Shown here: one piece after another, positions 26,095-34,643 of the stretch | Layout: each line of letters begins with the position of its first letter | Position numbering within the stretch: position 1 is the stretch's first letter | NCBI GenBank assembly: GCA_013360295.1 | Contig: JABWCL010000011.1 | Span: 1-64,000 of the forward strand | DNA: 64,000 nucleotides | Direction: 5' to 3' | From: Ignavibacteriaceae bacterium | GTDB taxonomy: Bacteria; Bacteroidota; Ignavibacteria; Ignavibacteriales; Ignavibacteriaceae | The notes under the pieces: model-generated | The model's database searches: none | The model's input: the letters and a program-made list of their open reading frames with translations, nothing else | Told to the model about the DNA's origin: nothing | Translations under genes and position numbers: made by a program

Positions 26095-26949
26095 TTACTT
26101 TGGTTCATAAGGGCGAAGCACAATAACGCCGGTATGCTTTTTTACTTTTGTCAGATAAATGTGAAGAGGGTCTTTTGTAATCTCCACTTTCGCACCGACA
26201 AGCGGAGCGTGCATAAAATATACCTGCCCGTCCGCCTCTTTGACCGCTATTCCAACGTGCCCGATATCCAGCCCTTTAAGGTTGGTTGTAATCGCAATTA
26301 AATCGCCGTTCCGGATACCATCATAAGCAGATTCAACGGATTTATTTGGCAGATAATAATAATCACGTTTATTAATTTCTTCTTCCTGTTTCCTGATCAC
26401 AGGGACGAATCCCGGGTTTTCTTTCAGTTTAGCGTAAAGTTCAGGTTTGTCAGACATAAACCCTGTGCTGAACCGGATCTTTTGCCCGCCCAGTTCACGG
26501 GTGACATCCTTTACGATCCCCTTTTTCACATTGTTATGTATCCAGTCGGAAAAATAGTGCAGTCTTGAGGGGTAGCCATCAATAACTCCGTCCCTGTACC
26601 TGATCTTCTGCAGTTCACCCATATATTCTTCAAAGGAAGTTTTATCCTGTTTCACGCATCTCGCCAAAACAAGCGCGTTCTCCAGGAAGGTTGTGCAGTC
26701 AAGCCCCTGAAGGTAGACAACAAGCTGTTCCTCGCCTGCTTTTTCGAGGGTGTGAGCTTCGTAATCAACACCCAGGAAACTTTTGCCTATCCGCGCGATA
26801 ACATCGCCGAGAGGCTGGTCTTTGAGATTTTTATCCGCGGCGAAAGTAAGTTTGCTGTTACAAACTTCAATGTCTTTTTGCGTGTAGATCTGCGCGTTTA
26901 ACTGCAGCGGAAGTAAAAAGAGAAATAAAAATAAGGCTGTTTTTTTCAT
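26095..26949 (-). CDS. DUF1460 family exported amidase (NlpC/P60-like fold)
   Basis: 284 residues with signal peptide MKKTALFLFLFLLPLQLNAQ. The catalytic Cys85 lies in LQGLDCTTFLENAL, and the His in LDIGHVGIAV (about residue 231); SRLHYFSDWI is another family segment. DUF1460 proteins are N-acetylmuramoyl-alanine-amidase-like cell-wall enzymes of Bacteroidota with an NlpC/P60-type fold. The gene is 3 bases from dnaB and 8 from the EVE gene, so it is co-transcribed with both. Confidence 0.88.
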   Translation of the reverse strand: MKKTALFLFLFLLPLQLNAQIYTQKDIEVCNSKLTFAADKNLKDQPLGDVIARIGKSFLGVDYEAHTLEKAGEEQLVVYLQGLDCTTFLENALVLARCVKQDKTSFEEYMGELQKIRYRDGVIDGYPSRLHYFSDWIHNNVKKGIVKDVTRELGGQKIRFSTGFMSDKPELYAKLKENPGFVPVIRKQEEEINKRDYYYLPNKSVESAYDGIRNGDLIAITTNLKGLDIGHVGIAVKEADGQVYFMHAPLVGAKVEITKDPLHIYLTKVKKHTGVIVLRPYEPK

Positions 26950-26952
26950 AAA

Positions 26953-28386
26953 TTATGCAAATGGATCGGCGTCCGGCAGGGTGTATGTTGAATCCGGCAG
27001 GAGCCTGTCTCCGGTTAAGTTATCAAATCGTGCGTATTCTTTTTGAAATTTCAGTTTAACGTCATCAGTTGGGCCGTTCCTGTGTTTGGCGACCATAATT
27101 TCCGCCACACCTTCAATCATATTCCCTTCTTCATCTGTTCCGCCCTTTTTATAGTAATCGGGACGGTTAATAAAAATAACCACATCGGCGTCCTGCTCTA
27201 TGGACCCGGATTCCCTGAGGTCTGATAACTGGGGACGTTTATCCTGGCGCGCCTCGGGTGAACGGTTAAGCTGTGCTAAAGCGAGTACCGGGATATCAAG
27301 TTCTTTTGCGAGGGATTTCAGAGATCGTGATATGTGCGAGATTTCTCTTTCGCGGCTCTCTTTGATATCGGGAGAGCGGATCAGCTGAAGGTAATCCACA
27401 ACAACCATTCCGATGTTCTTTTCGGTTTTAAGCCTCCTGGCTTTTGCTCGGATCTCAAGAATTGTCTGCGCTGGAGCATCATCAATATAGATCGGGACTG
27501 TCCTGAGCATTGCAGCAATCTTGGGCAGCTTCGCGCTGTCTGCTGCACTGGCCTTACCTGTCCTTATTTTATAAGCATCCAGCCTTCCTTCAGAACAGAT
27601 AAAACGAAGCAGAAGCTGGAGCGTGGACATTTCCAGGCTGAAAAAAGCAACCGGGATATTATGCTCCACCGCGGCGTTCCTGATAAAGTTGAGTGCCAAG
27701 GCAGTCTTTCCCATCGAGGGGCGTGCGGCGATAATAACCAAATCGGTCTTTTGAAAACCGCCGAGCAGTTCATCAAGGTCATAGAATCCGGTCGGCACGG
27801 CAAATTGTTTGTAATCTTTATTATGGACAGTCTCTATGTATTCCATCGCGCGATGGACAGCGATATTCATATCAACGTACGAACGTTTCAGATGCCCCTC
27901 GGTAATCTCAAATATCTTCTTCTCGGCATAATCCAGGATTCTGAAAGAATCTTCCGTATCATCAAAAGCTTTTTCAGAGATCTCTCCTGCTGTATTGATA
28001 AGTTCCCTGAGGATTGACCGCTCAAGGATGATCTTGCAATGACTTTCAATATTTGCTGACGAAACGGCGCTTGCGGATAATTCCGCTAAATAAGAGACTC
28101 CGCCTGATTCCGTTTCCTTACCGTCACGTTTCAGGTCATCGTTGACACTCATAAAGTCGAGTGACTCCTGCCGGGTAAAGAGCTTAGTCATTGAACTGAA
28201 AATGATCTGGTGCCTGGAATCGAAAAAAGTCTCCGGACGGATAAGCTGAACAGCTTTTGCTATGGCAGTGCCATCAATAAGGATAGCGCCTAAAATAGCC
28301 TGCTCGACATCAATCGCCGCCGGTAATTTCTTACCTGCAAGGTTACTTTTCTTCGGTTTAGTGTTTCGGGTGGATTGTCTGTCCAT
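26953..28386 (-). CDS. dnaB: Replicative DNA helicase
   Basis: 477 residues. N-terminal DnaB domain (PAAIDVEQAILGAILIDG), helical hairpin, then RecA-like core with Walker A AARPSMGKTALAL, Walker B MVVVDYLQLI, the DnaB motif LAKELDIPVLALAQLNRSPE and SDLRESGSIEQDADVVIFI. Opens the replication fork as a hexamer. No intein was found. AT-rich repeats lie directly before its start. Confidence 0.98.
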   Translation of the reverse strand: MDRQSTRNTKPKKSNLAGKKLPAAIDVEQAILGAILIDGTAIAKAVQLIRPETFFDSRHQIIFSSMTKLFTRQESLDFMSVNDDLKRDGKETESGGVSYLAELSASAVSSANIESHCKIILERSILRELINTAGEISEKAFDDTEDSFRILDYAEKKIFEITEGHLKRSYVDMNIAVHRAMEYIETVHNKDYKQFAVPTGFYDLDELLGGFQKTDLVIIAARPSMGKTALALNFIRNAAVEHNIPVAFFSLEMSTLQLLLRFICSEGRLDAYKIRTGKASAADSAKLPKIAAMLRTVPIYIDDAPAQTILEIRAKARRLKTEKNIGMVVVDYLQLIRSPDIKESREREISHISRSLKSLAKELDIPVLALAQLNRSPEARQDKRPQLSDLRESGSIEQDADVVIFINRPDYYKKGGTDEEGNMIEGVAEIMVAKHRNGPTDDVKLKFQKEYARFDNLTGDRLLPDSTYTLPDADPFA

Positions 28387-28436
28387 TCAATTAAGAATTA
28401 AAATTAAAAATTAAAAATCCCTTAGGGGATTAAGAA
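28387..28436. repeat. AATTAAGAATT repeats with ATCCCTTAGGGGAT palindrome
   Basis: Same AT-rich repeat type as at 1.18 and 12.2 kb, directly upstream of dnaB. No gene in this gap. Confidence 0.7.
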
Positions 28437-28542
28437 ATATAAATTACCATCATTGAGTATCGATCAGCGCTTTTCCGGGCGTTTAATGATTATACTGAAT
28501 TATTAAAAGAACCGGGAGAAAAATAACACGCCTGCCGGATAC

Positions 28543-29277
28543 TTACGAAGGATAGATTTCATCATATAATTTCCGGAACGCCTGAACGTCTTCCCAGGTC
28601 GCTCTTTTGGAGTTTGGGTTCCTGAGCAGGTAAGCCGGGTGATACGTAATCATCACTTTCGACTGTCCGTAATAGAAAACCTTTCCTCTGAGGCTCCCCA
28701 TACTTTCCTTCTTTTTCAGTAAACCCAATACCGCGGTGGCACCGAGTAAAAGTATAAGCTTCGGTTTTATCAGCTCTATCTGCTTTTCAAGATAAGGAAA
28801 GCAGGCATCAATCTCTTCAAGAAGCGGCGCGCGGTTACCCGGAGGTCGGCATTTTACAATATTTGCTATATAAACTTCGCTCCGTTCAAAACGTATTGCC
28901 TTCAGGATATCCGTGAGCAATTTACCCGCGCGCCCCACAAACGGTTCTCCCTGCATATCCTCTTCAGCGCCGGGGCCCTCGCCGATTACCATTACCCTCG
29001 CTTTAGGATTACCGGAACCAAACACAAATTTATTCCTCCCTTTCCCAAGCGGGCACTTAAGGCAGTTGCAAATCTGATCGTTGAGTTCTTCGAGAGATGC
29101 GGCGGATCGGAAATCCTCGGTCCCGTTAAAGCCAAATGAAGGTTCGCTTACTTTACTGATCTTAATGGCAGGCTCCTTTTTAATTTCAAGATCCTCGCGG
29201 GTACAAAATAAATCATCACCGAATATTTCCTTCTGTATCTCAAGCCCGCGGATGATCTCGTCTTTTTTTGAAGTCAT
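28543..29277 (-). CDS. Uracil-DNA glycosylase, family 4
   Basis: 244 residues. Removes uracil from DNA and carries a 4Fe-4S cluster. Core motifs: [47 protein letters not shown] and the catalytic-region [11 protein letters not shown]. Cysteine ligands appear in CNCLKCPLG and in KCRPP plus a later Cys. An N-terminal extension of about 60 residues precedes the core. It overlaps coaBC by 4 bases (ATGA type), the last gene of the yicC-gmk-rpoZ-coaBC unit. Confidence 0.93.
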   Translation of the reverse strand: MTSKKDEIIRGLEIQKEIFGDDLFCTREDLEIKKEPAIKISKVSEPSFGFNGTEDFRSAASLEELNDQICNCLKCPLGKGRNKFVFGSGNPKARVMVIGEGPGAEEDMQGEPFVGRAGKLLTDILKAIRFERSEVYIANIVKCRPPGNRAPLLEEIDACFPYLEKQIELIKPKLILLLGATAVLGLLKKKESMGSLRGKVFYYGQSKVMITYHPAYLLRNPNSKRATWEDVQAFRKLYDEIYPS

Positions 29278-30491
29278 TTGCTTATACCCGCGGCGTGATC
29301 GAGAATAATATTCGCAACATCAAACTTGGACATCATCGGAATTTCCACGGGTTCGCCGTTCCTTTTAATAATAACCCCCTCATTCGTTGAGTGTTCAAAA
29401 CCGGCGCCGGGTTTATTAGCGCTGTTAAGGACTATCATATCGAGATTTTTGCTCTCAAGTTTTTTTGCGGCGTTCACCTCCGCGTTATCAGTCTCAAGGG
29501 CAAACCCGACGATAACCTTTGTGCTTGCAAAAGAACTGACGGATTTAAGTATATCCGGGTTTTCAGCAAGCTGTATGCTTTCAAGTTTATCTTCTTTTTT
29601 AATTTTCCCTCCGGCTTTAACGGCAGGACGATAATCCGCGACCGCAGCAGACATAATCAGAATGTCATTTTTCCCGATCTGTTCTTTAACCGCTGCTTCC
29701 ATTTCGGCGGCGGAATGGGTTCTGATCAAATTAAACTCCTGGTACGGAACTTCAGACGAAGGCCCTGAGATGAGTGTTACCCCGGCGCCGCGGAGAAACG
29801 CTGCTTTTGCGAGGGCATAGCCCATCTTCCCTGAGGACCTGTTTCCTATAAACCTGACAGGGTCAATATCTTCAAACGTCGGGCCGGCAGTTACAAGTAC
29901 TTTTTTCCCGGCGTAATCTTTTTTCCTGCCGCCGAGAACCAGCGAAATAGCATCGGTAATTTTTTCTATTTCGGGAAGCCGCCCCTTACCGGTAAGTCCA
30001 CTTGCCAATTCTCCCTCTTCCGCTTCAAGTATATACGCGCCGAGTGATTCAATTTTGGAAATATTTTCCCGCGTAAGTTTATAGTTATACATATCGACAT
30101 CGGCTGTAGGGACAACCATCAGCGGGGAGCGGAGCGCGGTAACGAGAGTTGTAAGAGCATTATCGGCAAAACCGTGAGCGATCTTTGCGATTGTATTAAC
30201 CGACGCGGGAGCGATGACCATAAGGTCAGCCCAAAGCGCAAGGTCAATGTGCCAGGTGTTCTGTGAAGTTCCGGCGGTGGAATCTTCGGGGAAAAGAGCG
30301 GTAATGACTTCCCTGCCGGACAGAGCAGAAAAAGTAAGCGGGGCAATAAAACGGGCGGCGGAAGGGGTCATAACAACCTGAACCTCCGCGCCGCCTTTTA
30401 TAAGTTCCCTGAGAATCAGAGCAGATTTATACGCGGCAATACATCCGGTAACCCCCAAAATTATTTTTTTCCCGGAAAACCTGCCGTTCAT
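29274..30491 (-). CDS. coaBC: Bifunctional phosphopantothenoylcysteine decarboxylase/phosphopantothenate-cysteine ligase
   Basis: 405 residues, coenzyme A synthesis. CoaC half: ILGVTGCIAAYKSALI, catalytic-region MVIAPASVNTIAKIAHGFADN. CoaB half from about residue 185: KKVLVTAGPTFEDIDPVRFIGNRSSGKMGYALA and VGFALETDN. It starts 3 bases after rpoZ; the end overlaps the UDG gene by 4 bases. Confidence 0.97.
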   Translation of the reverse strand: MNGRFSGKKIILGVTGCIAAYKSALILRELIKGGAEVQVVMTPSAARFIAPLTFSALSGREVITALFPEDSTAGTSQNTWHIDLALWADLMVIAPASVNTIAKIAHGFADNALTTLVTALRSPLMVVPTADVDMYNYKLTRENISKIESLGAYILEAEEGELASGLTGKGRLPEIEKITDAISLVLGGRKKDYAGKKVLVTAGPTFEDIDPVRFIGNRSSGKMGYALAKAAFLRGAGVTLISGPSSEVPYQEFNLIRTHSAAEMEAAVKEQIGKNDILIMSAAVADYRPAVKAGGKIKKEDKLESIQLAENPDILKSVSSFASTKVIVGFALETDNAEVNAAKKLESKNLDMIVLNSANKPGAGFEHSTNEGVIIKRNGEPVEIPMMSKFDVANIILDHAAGISK

Positions 30492-30494
30492 TTG

Positions 30495-30803
30495 TTACTT
30501 CAGGTTCTTGCTCTGTTTGTACTCAAACTCGAGATTGCCGGCCAGTAATTCATTAAGGCCTTCAATGTGCGGTTTTGCTTTCTTCTCGAAGTCGAGTGAA
30601 ATTTTCTGCTGCTGCGGATTGTTAAAATCCTCACTGCTTTCATCGTCCGCTTCCTTTACGGGAATTTCGGATATGTGTTTGTTGAATTCGAGCTTTCTCT
30701 CATCGTTAATCAGTCTTGCTTTTTTTGAAGAGACGATAATAGCCTCATAAACATTGGCTGCTCTTTTATCAATCTCTCTTAAATCAATCGGTTCTACCGG
30801 CAT
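30495..30803 (-). CDS. rpoZ: RNA polymerase omega subunit
   Basis: 102 residues. PIDLREIDKRAANVYEAIIVSSKKARLIN is the conserved RpoZ/Rpb6 helix with the A-R/K-L-I contact. The charged linker (KEADDESSEDFNN) and C-terminal helix (ISLDFEKKAKPHIEGLNELL) are typical of the longer form in Bacteroidota relatives. Position directly after gmk is the usual gmk-rpoZ pairing. Confidence 0.93.
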   Translation of the reverse strand: MPVEPIDLREIDKRAANVYEAIIVSSKKARLINDERKLEFNKHISEIPVKEADDESSEDFNNPQQQKISLDFEKKAKPHIEGLNELLAGNLEFEYKQSKNLK

Positions 30804-30805
30804 AA

Positions 30806-31381
30806 TCAGTTTTCCTTATTTATTATTTTTAAAATCAGGTCGTGTGTTTCTTTAACCGCGGTTTCAAGATCCACGTTAATAATTCTGTAATCAAATTTAT
30901 CTTTTTCGCCAAGTTCGTGCACCGCAAGATCGAGGCGTTTTTTCAGGTCACTTTCGCTCTCCGTCCGCCTGTTCCTCAGCCTCTCTTCGAGCGACTTAAT
31001 GTCAGGAGGAATGATGAAAACCGAGATTGCTTCGGGAAACTGTTTCTTTATATTCAGGGCTCCCTTAACGTCAATCTCAAGCAGTACATTCTTCCCGCTG
31101 TTTATCACATCAAACAACACGTGTTTGTATGTTCCGTAATAATAATCATATACTTTCTCCCACTCGATGAACTTGTTTTCCTTTATCCCATCAACAAATT
31201 CATCCTCCCCGATAAAGTAATAGTCCCTGCCGTGAACTTCGTTGTTCCTCGGCTTCCTTGTTGTAGCGGAAACACTGTAAACAACCTCGGGGGTAACCGC
31301 AAGCACACGCTTTAGTATGGTTGTCTTACCGGAACCACTGGGAGCGGAAATAATTAATATTTTCCCTTTCCTCTCCGCCAT
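30806..31381 (-). CDS. gmk: Guanylate kinase
   Basis: 191 residues; phosphorylates GMP to GDP. P-loop ISAPSGSGKTTI, GMP-binding SATTRKPRNNEVHGRDYYFI, GTYKHVLFDVI, LEIDVKGALNIKKQFP and lid segment RLRNRRTESESDLKKRL. It starts one base after yicC and ends 2 bases before rpoZ. Confidence 0.98.
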   Translation of the reverse strand: MAERKGKILIISAPSGSGKTTILKRVLAVTPEVVYSVSATTRKPRNNEVHGRDYYFIGEDEFVDGIKENKFIEWEKVYDYYYGTYKHVLFDVINSGKNVLLEIDVKGALNIKKQFPEAISVFIIPPDIKSLEERLRNRRTESESDLKKRLDLAVHELGEKDKFDYRIINVDLETAVKETHDLILKIINKEN

Positions 31382-31382
31382 A

Positions 31383-32258
31383 CTATTCTAAGTTCTGTAC
31401 CTGTTCACGGATCCGCTCAACTTCTTCCTTTATCTTTACCGCCAGGAATGTAACTTCCGCCGACGCGGATTTAGAAGAAATAGTATTTGCTTCACGGTTC
31501 AGTTCCTGGCAAAGGAAGTTAAGCCTTTTTCCGCTTTCTTCAGCGCTGTTAATTGATTCACGCATATACTTAATATGGCTTCTTATCCTTACGCACTCTT
31601 CGGTAACATCCGAACGGTCTGCGAGCAGAGCCAGTTCAAGTTCGAAGCGCTCAGAGTACTGTGTTACATTTTCAACCAGTTCTTTAGCGCGATCCTTGAG
31701 TTTATCAAATTGTTCCCTCACGCCGCTTTTAGTAAGGGTATCTACTTCCGAAGTAAGCTGTTCTATCAGCCCCAGTCTCAGGGAAATATCCTCTGAAAGC
31801 TGCTGCCCCTCGGCTTTTCTCATCTCAAAAAGATTATCGAGCGCAAGGTTTACCGCATTCTTCACCGCTTCGAATGTATCGTCACTCAGCTCTGTTGACT
31901 GCTGAGTGAACATATCCCTGAAAAGAAGCAGGTGCGAAAGGGAAATCTTATCCTTAAGTTTATGTTCTTTTTTAATTTTTTTCAACCCCGTAATAAATGC
32001 TTCTATTGAAGAGGCATCCGGACTGAACGCTGAAGCAACGCCATTCTCAGCCTTCATCTGAAGGTTCATATAGACCTTGCCGCGGCGCACCCTCGTCCTC
32101 ACGACCTCCCTTATGTCATACTCCCTGCTCTGTAAAAGCTGGGGAAGACGCAGAGAAAGATCAAGGAATTTATTGTTAAAAGATTTAACTTCACAGTCAA
32201 TGGTAAAGCCCCCGCCGGTAACGGATGCCCTGCCAAAGCCGGTCATGCTCAAAATCAT
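31383..32258 (-). CDS. YicC family protein (endoribonuclease family)
   Basis: 291 residues. N-terminal MILSMTGFGRA is the family hallmark; VKSFNNKFLDLSLRLP, DIREVVRTRVRRGKVYMNL and the C-terminal ERFELELALLADRSDVTEECVRIRSHI and FLCQELNREANTISSKSA complete the family. YicC-type proteins are Mn-dependent endoribonucleases linked to small-RNA turnover. First gene of the yicC-gmk-rpoZ-coaBC-UDG operon, a known neighbour pairing. Confidence 0.95.
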   Translation of the reverse strand: MILSMTGFGRASVTGGGFTIDCEVKSFNNKFLDLSLRLPQLLQSREYDIREVVRTRVRRGKVYMNLQMKAENGVASAFSPDASSIEAFITGLKKIKKEHKLKDKISLSHLLLFRDMFTQQSTELSDDTFEAVKNAVNLALDNLFEMRKAEGQQLSEDISLRLGLIEQLTSEVDTLTKSGVREQFDKLKDRAKELVENVTQYSERFELELALLADRSDVTEECVRIRSHIKYMRESINSAEESGKRLNFLCQELNREANTISSKSASAEVTFLAVKIKEEVERIREQVQNLE

Positions 32259-32653
32259 ATAATTCTAAAGTTTAAACTCATAAGTTATTAAAAAATGCGG
32301 TTCTTTCCAATTATAGCCCGAAATTTACCCCCCTCTGAAAAGTTCGATTTTTCTCAATTTTTGAGGAATTATTTCTAATTTTGTGTAAGGTTTCCGGTAT
32401 TTTCCGGGAATAAAGTTTATTATCCAACTTTCAATTATGATCAGTTTCGGAATAACAGAAGTTATTATTCAAACCCTTACAAGAATCCTTCCGTCCGGAA
32501 TTCTGACACAATCCAATTGGCTCATCAGAAGATTAACTTATTGTGGTTGTGGCGCAATACCGGGTGATAGGGGTGGTATGTTCTGTGTTCCGAATAACGC
32601 AAACCAATACAACTGTTCCATCAATACTTTTCCACCATCTTCCGGAGTAAAAA
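32259..32653. other. Divergent intergenic region between yicC and a T9SS gene
   Basis: About 395 bases. AT-rich near yicC (promoter). An 84-codon frame (32437-32691) overlaps the T9SS gene in another frame and looks fortuitous or degenerate. The T9SS start at 32654 has GGAG in front. Confidence 0.55.
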
Positions 32654-34135
32654 ATGCATTACCTGAGAATCCCACTCTTTATTTTCCTTAGCGTTTTTTC
32701 GCTTTTCCCGCAGACCAGCCAAAGATACTTTGAAACTTTCGATGTAAACAACGAAAGCGGCTGGTCATTCATCGCGGCAGACGCCAATATCTCCATCCAG
32801 AATGGCCGCCTGCAAGTCACTTCGCCGAGTGATGACATAATTTATATATTCCCTCCGCTTGGCGCAACAAAGGATAATTTCTCATTCAAAGTCAGGGGCG
32901 GCGAGGGTGAAGTTCAGGGCGGCGGTTTTGGCAGGGTCAGTTTTAAGGCTTACGTTGGAATCCATATCGAAGACGATACGGCTGTAGTAATGTACACCAA
33001 CGATATTCAATCTTATGTTAATCCCCAGTATACAGTCCTTGGCAAATGGCAGCTGTCATCCTACATAAGCAGCTTTCAGCTTGACGGAGTTAAGTCGGGC
33101 AACAACCTCTTAATAAGCGCGTATATGAACGACACTCTAAAATATTCAGGCGAAATTACAAATGCGGATGAAGGTCTTTTTTACGGACAGATGTATATTG
33201 AAATCATCAAAGGAAGCCAGCCCCTGCTTTGGAGTTTGGATGAGATAGATATCAGGTATAATCCCTATATAAGCACGCCCGGAACATTTTACGACGACTT
33301 TAACAATCCACGCACACCGTGGTTCAGATTCGGCGACTTTGAGACTATCGGGCAGGGGATCTCGGTAAGTGACGGGAAACTGAAATTCAACTACGCGGGA
33401 ACAACTGAGACTGCTATGTATGTTATTCCGCCTGTCGGTTCTGTTAAAGATTTTTCAGTTGAGATTGAAGGCGGCGCGGCGGGAAGCCATAATGCGCCAT
33501 TCGGGCTCAGCAGATTCTTTGACTATAAAAATTATATAACTTTTAATATTGAAGAGGATTCAATCGAGGCAGGCTATGCGATCAATTCCTATGAACCGGT
33601 ATTTATTGCGTCCGCGTATCTCCCCCCTTCAATGACCAATAAACTAAAATTTGCCGCTGAACACGGCGTGAATTCAATAACGTTAAAAGCCTGGATTAAT
33701 GATACCCAGGTATTGACCGGAACCATAAACAATCCGCCTGAAAGATTAAGGTCGGGAGTTGTCGCGATGGGATATGACCGGGGTGACTCAATTAATATCT
33801 ATCTCAATTACGCGTCACTAACTTATAACAATTTTCTGACAAGCATCAACGAAAAAATTTCAAATCCAATAAACACACCACTCTCCGCTGTCAATTTCCC
33901 TAATCCGTTCTCCGGCAAAACCGTAATCAGATATCAGGTTCCTGTCGCCGGTCACGTGACTCTAAAATTATATGACCTGCTAGGGAGAGAAATTGTAACT
34001 CTGTATAACGGGAAAGCGGAGTCGGGAGAGCATTCATTAGAGTGGCATGCTGGAGGTACGGCGCCGGGAATATATTTTTACGAACTCAGAACTGATAAAG
34101 AAAGTATAGTCAGAAAACTTGTCCTCATAAGATAG
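32654..34135 (+). CDS. T9SS type A sorting domain protein, beta-sandwich
   Basis: 493 residues, secreted. Signal peptide MHYLRIPLFIFLSVFSLFPQ. Two similar segments of about 190 residues follow, each a predicted beta-sandwich (FEVFD/NESGWSF through LWSLDEIDIRYN, and FYDDFNNPRTPWFRFGDF through LNYASLTYNNF), with repeated KDNFSFKVRGG / KDFSVEIEGGA motifs. The sorting domain is the last 85 residues: NFPNPFSGKTVIRYQV, LKLYDLLGREI, GIYFYELRTDKESIVRKLVLIR. It lacks the fibronectin-like PVELTSF module. First of five T9SS genes; a terminator follows. Confidence 0.88.
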   Translation: MHYLRIPLFIFLSVFSLFPQTSQRYFETFDVNNESGWSFIAADANISIQNGRLQVTSPSDDIIYIFPPLGATKDNFSFKVRGGEGEVQGGGFGRVSFKAYVGIHIEDDTAVVMYTNDIQSYVNPQYTVLGKWQLSSYISSFQLDGVKSGNNLLISAYMNDTLKYSGEITNADEGLFYGQMYIEIIKGSQPLLWSLDEIDIRYNPYISTPGTFYDDFNNPRTPWFRFGDFETIGQGISVSDGKLKFNYAGTTETAMYVIPPVGSVKDFSVEIEGGAAGSHNAPFGLSRFFDYKNYITFNIEEDSIEAGYAINSYEPVFIASAYLPPSMTNKLKFAAEHGVNSITLKAWINDTQVLTGTINNPPERLRSGVVAMGYDRGDSINIYLNYASLTYNNFLTSINEKISNPINTPLSAVNFPNPFSGKTVIRYQVPVAGHVTLKLYDLLGREIVTLYNGKAESGEHSLEWHAGGTAPGIYFYELRTDKESIVRKLVLIR

Positions 34136-34140
34136 ATTGT

Positions 34141-34184
34141 TCCGGGGCGCAAAGCAGAGTGACTTTAATGCCCCGGATCTTTTT
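34141..34184 (+). terminator. Rho-independent terminator
   Basis: TCCGGGGC (34141-34148), 21-base loop, GCCCCGGA (34170-34177), then TCTTTTT. It begins 6 bases after the T9SS gene stop. Confidence 0.8.
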
Positions 34185-34415
34185 AAATTCAATAAATCCG
34201 ACACTGAAATTCCCGAAGTCTGCCGTATTTTACGAAGCGGTCAGATAGACGGTTCGGTTTTTAGCATAAATCAATTTGTAATGCCGAAATAATTTCATTT
34301 GCATATTCTTGAAATTTGAATACATTTTCATCGGCGATTTTAAATGTTTTTCGTTATCCCTAAATGACATAGTTATTCTCGCCATTTTTTATTTTAAATA
34401 TAACAGGTGTTGGTT

Positions 34416-34643
34416 ATGTGTACGTATTGTAACACCGCTAACTCTGTTAACGCCAAACCGGTCCGGCTGTCCGATGCTGAAAGGGGGCGCCAACAATTCT
34501 CCTGGAACGGTATTCCTAACCGCAATACCTCAAATATTTTTATCCTCTCCAACTTTCTAATAGTTACAATAATTATTATCCCTTCAGAAACTTTTATCTG
34601 TCACTTGAATTTATCTAAGTTTGATTTATCGGAGTCATTATGA
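34416..34643 (+). CDS. Short ORF upstream of GLUG gene, doubtful (possible degenerate gene)
   Basis: 75 codons from ATG 34416; begins MCTYCNTANSVNA and contains one hydrophobic stretch (FILSNFLIVTIIIIP). Its stop overlaps the next ATG by 4 bases. The stretch around its start is shared with the short ORF at 45186: ACAGGTG, six bases, ATG, and then AACTCTGTTAACGCC in the same frame. The rest does not match. I read this as a relic or variable small gene rather than a confirmed protein. Confidence 0.25.
   Translation: MCTYCNTANSVNAKPVRLSDAERGRQQFSWNGIPNRNTSNIFILSNFLIVTIIIIPSETFICHLNLSKFDLSESL

Noticed and set aside
32437-32691. 84-codon frame upstream of the first T9SS gene
   Set aside because: Overlaps the real gene in a different frame, lacks ribosome site and has unlikely composition; may be chance or relic.
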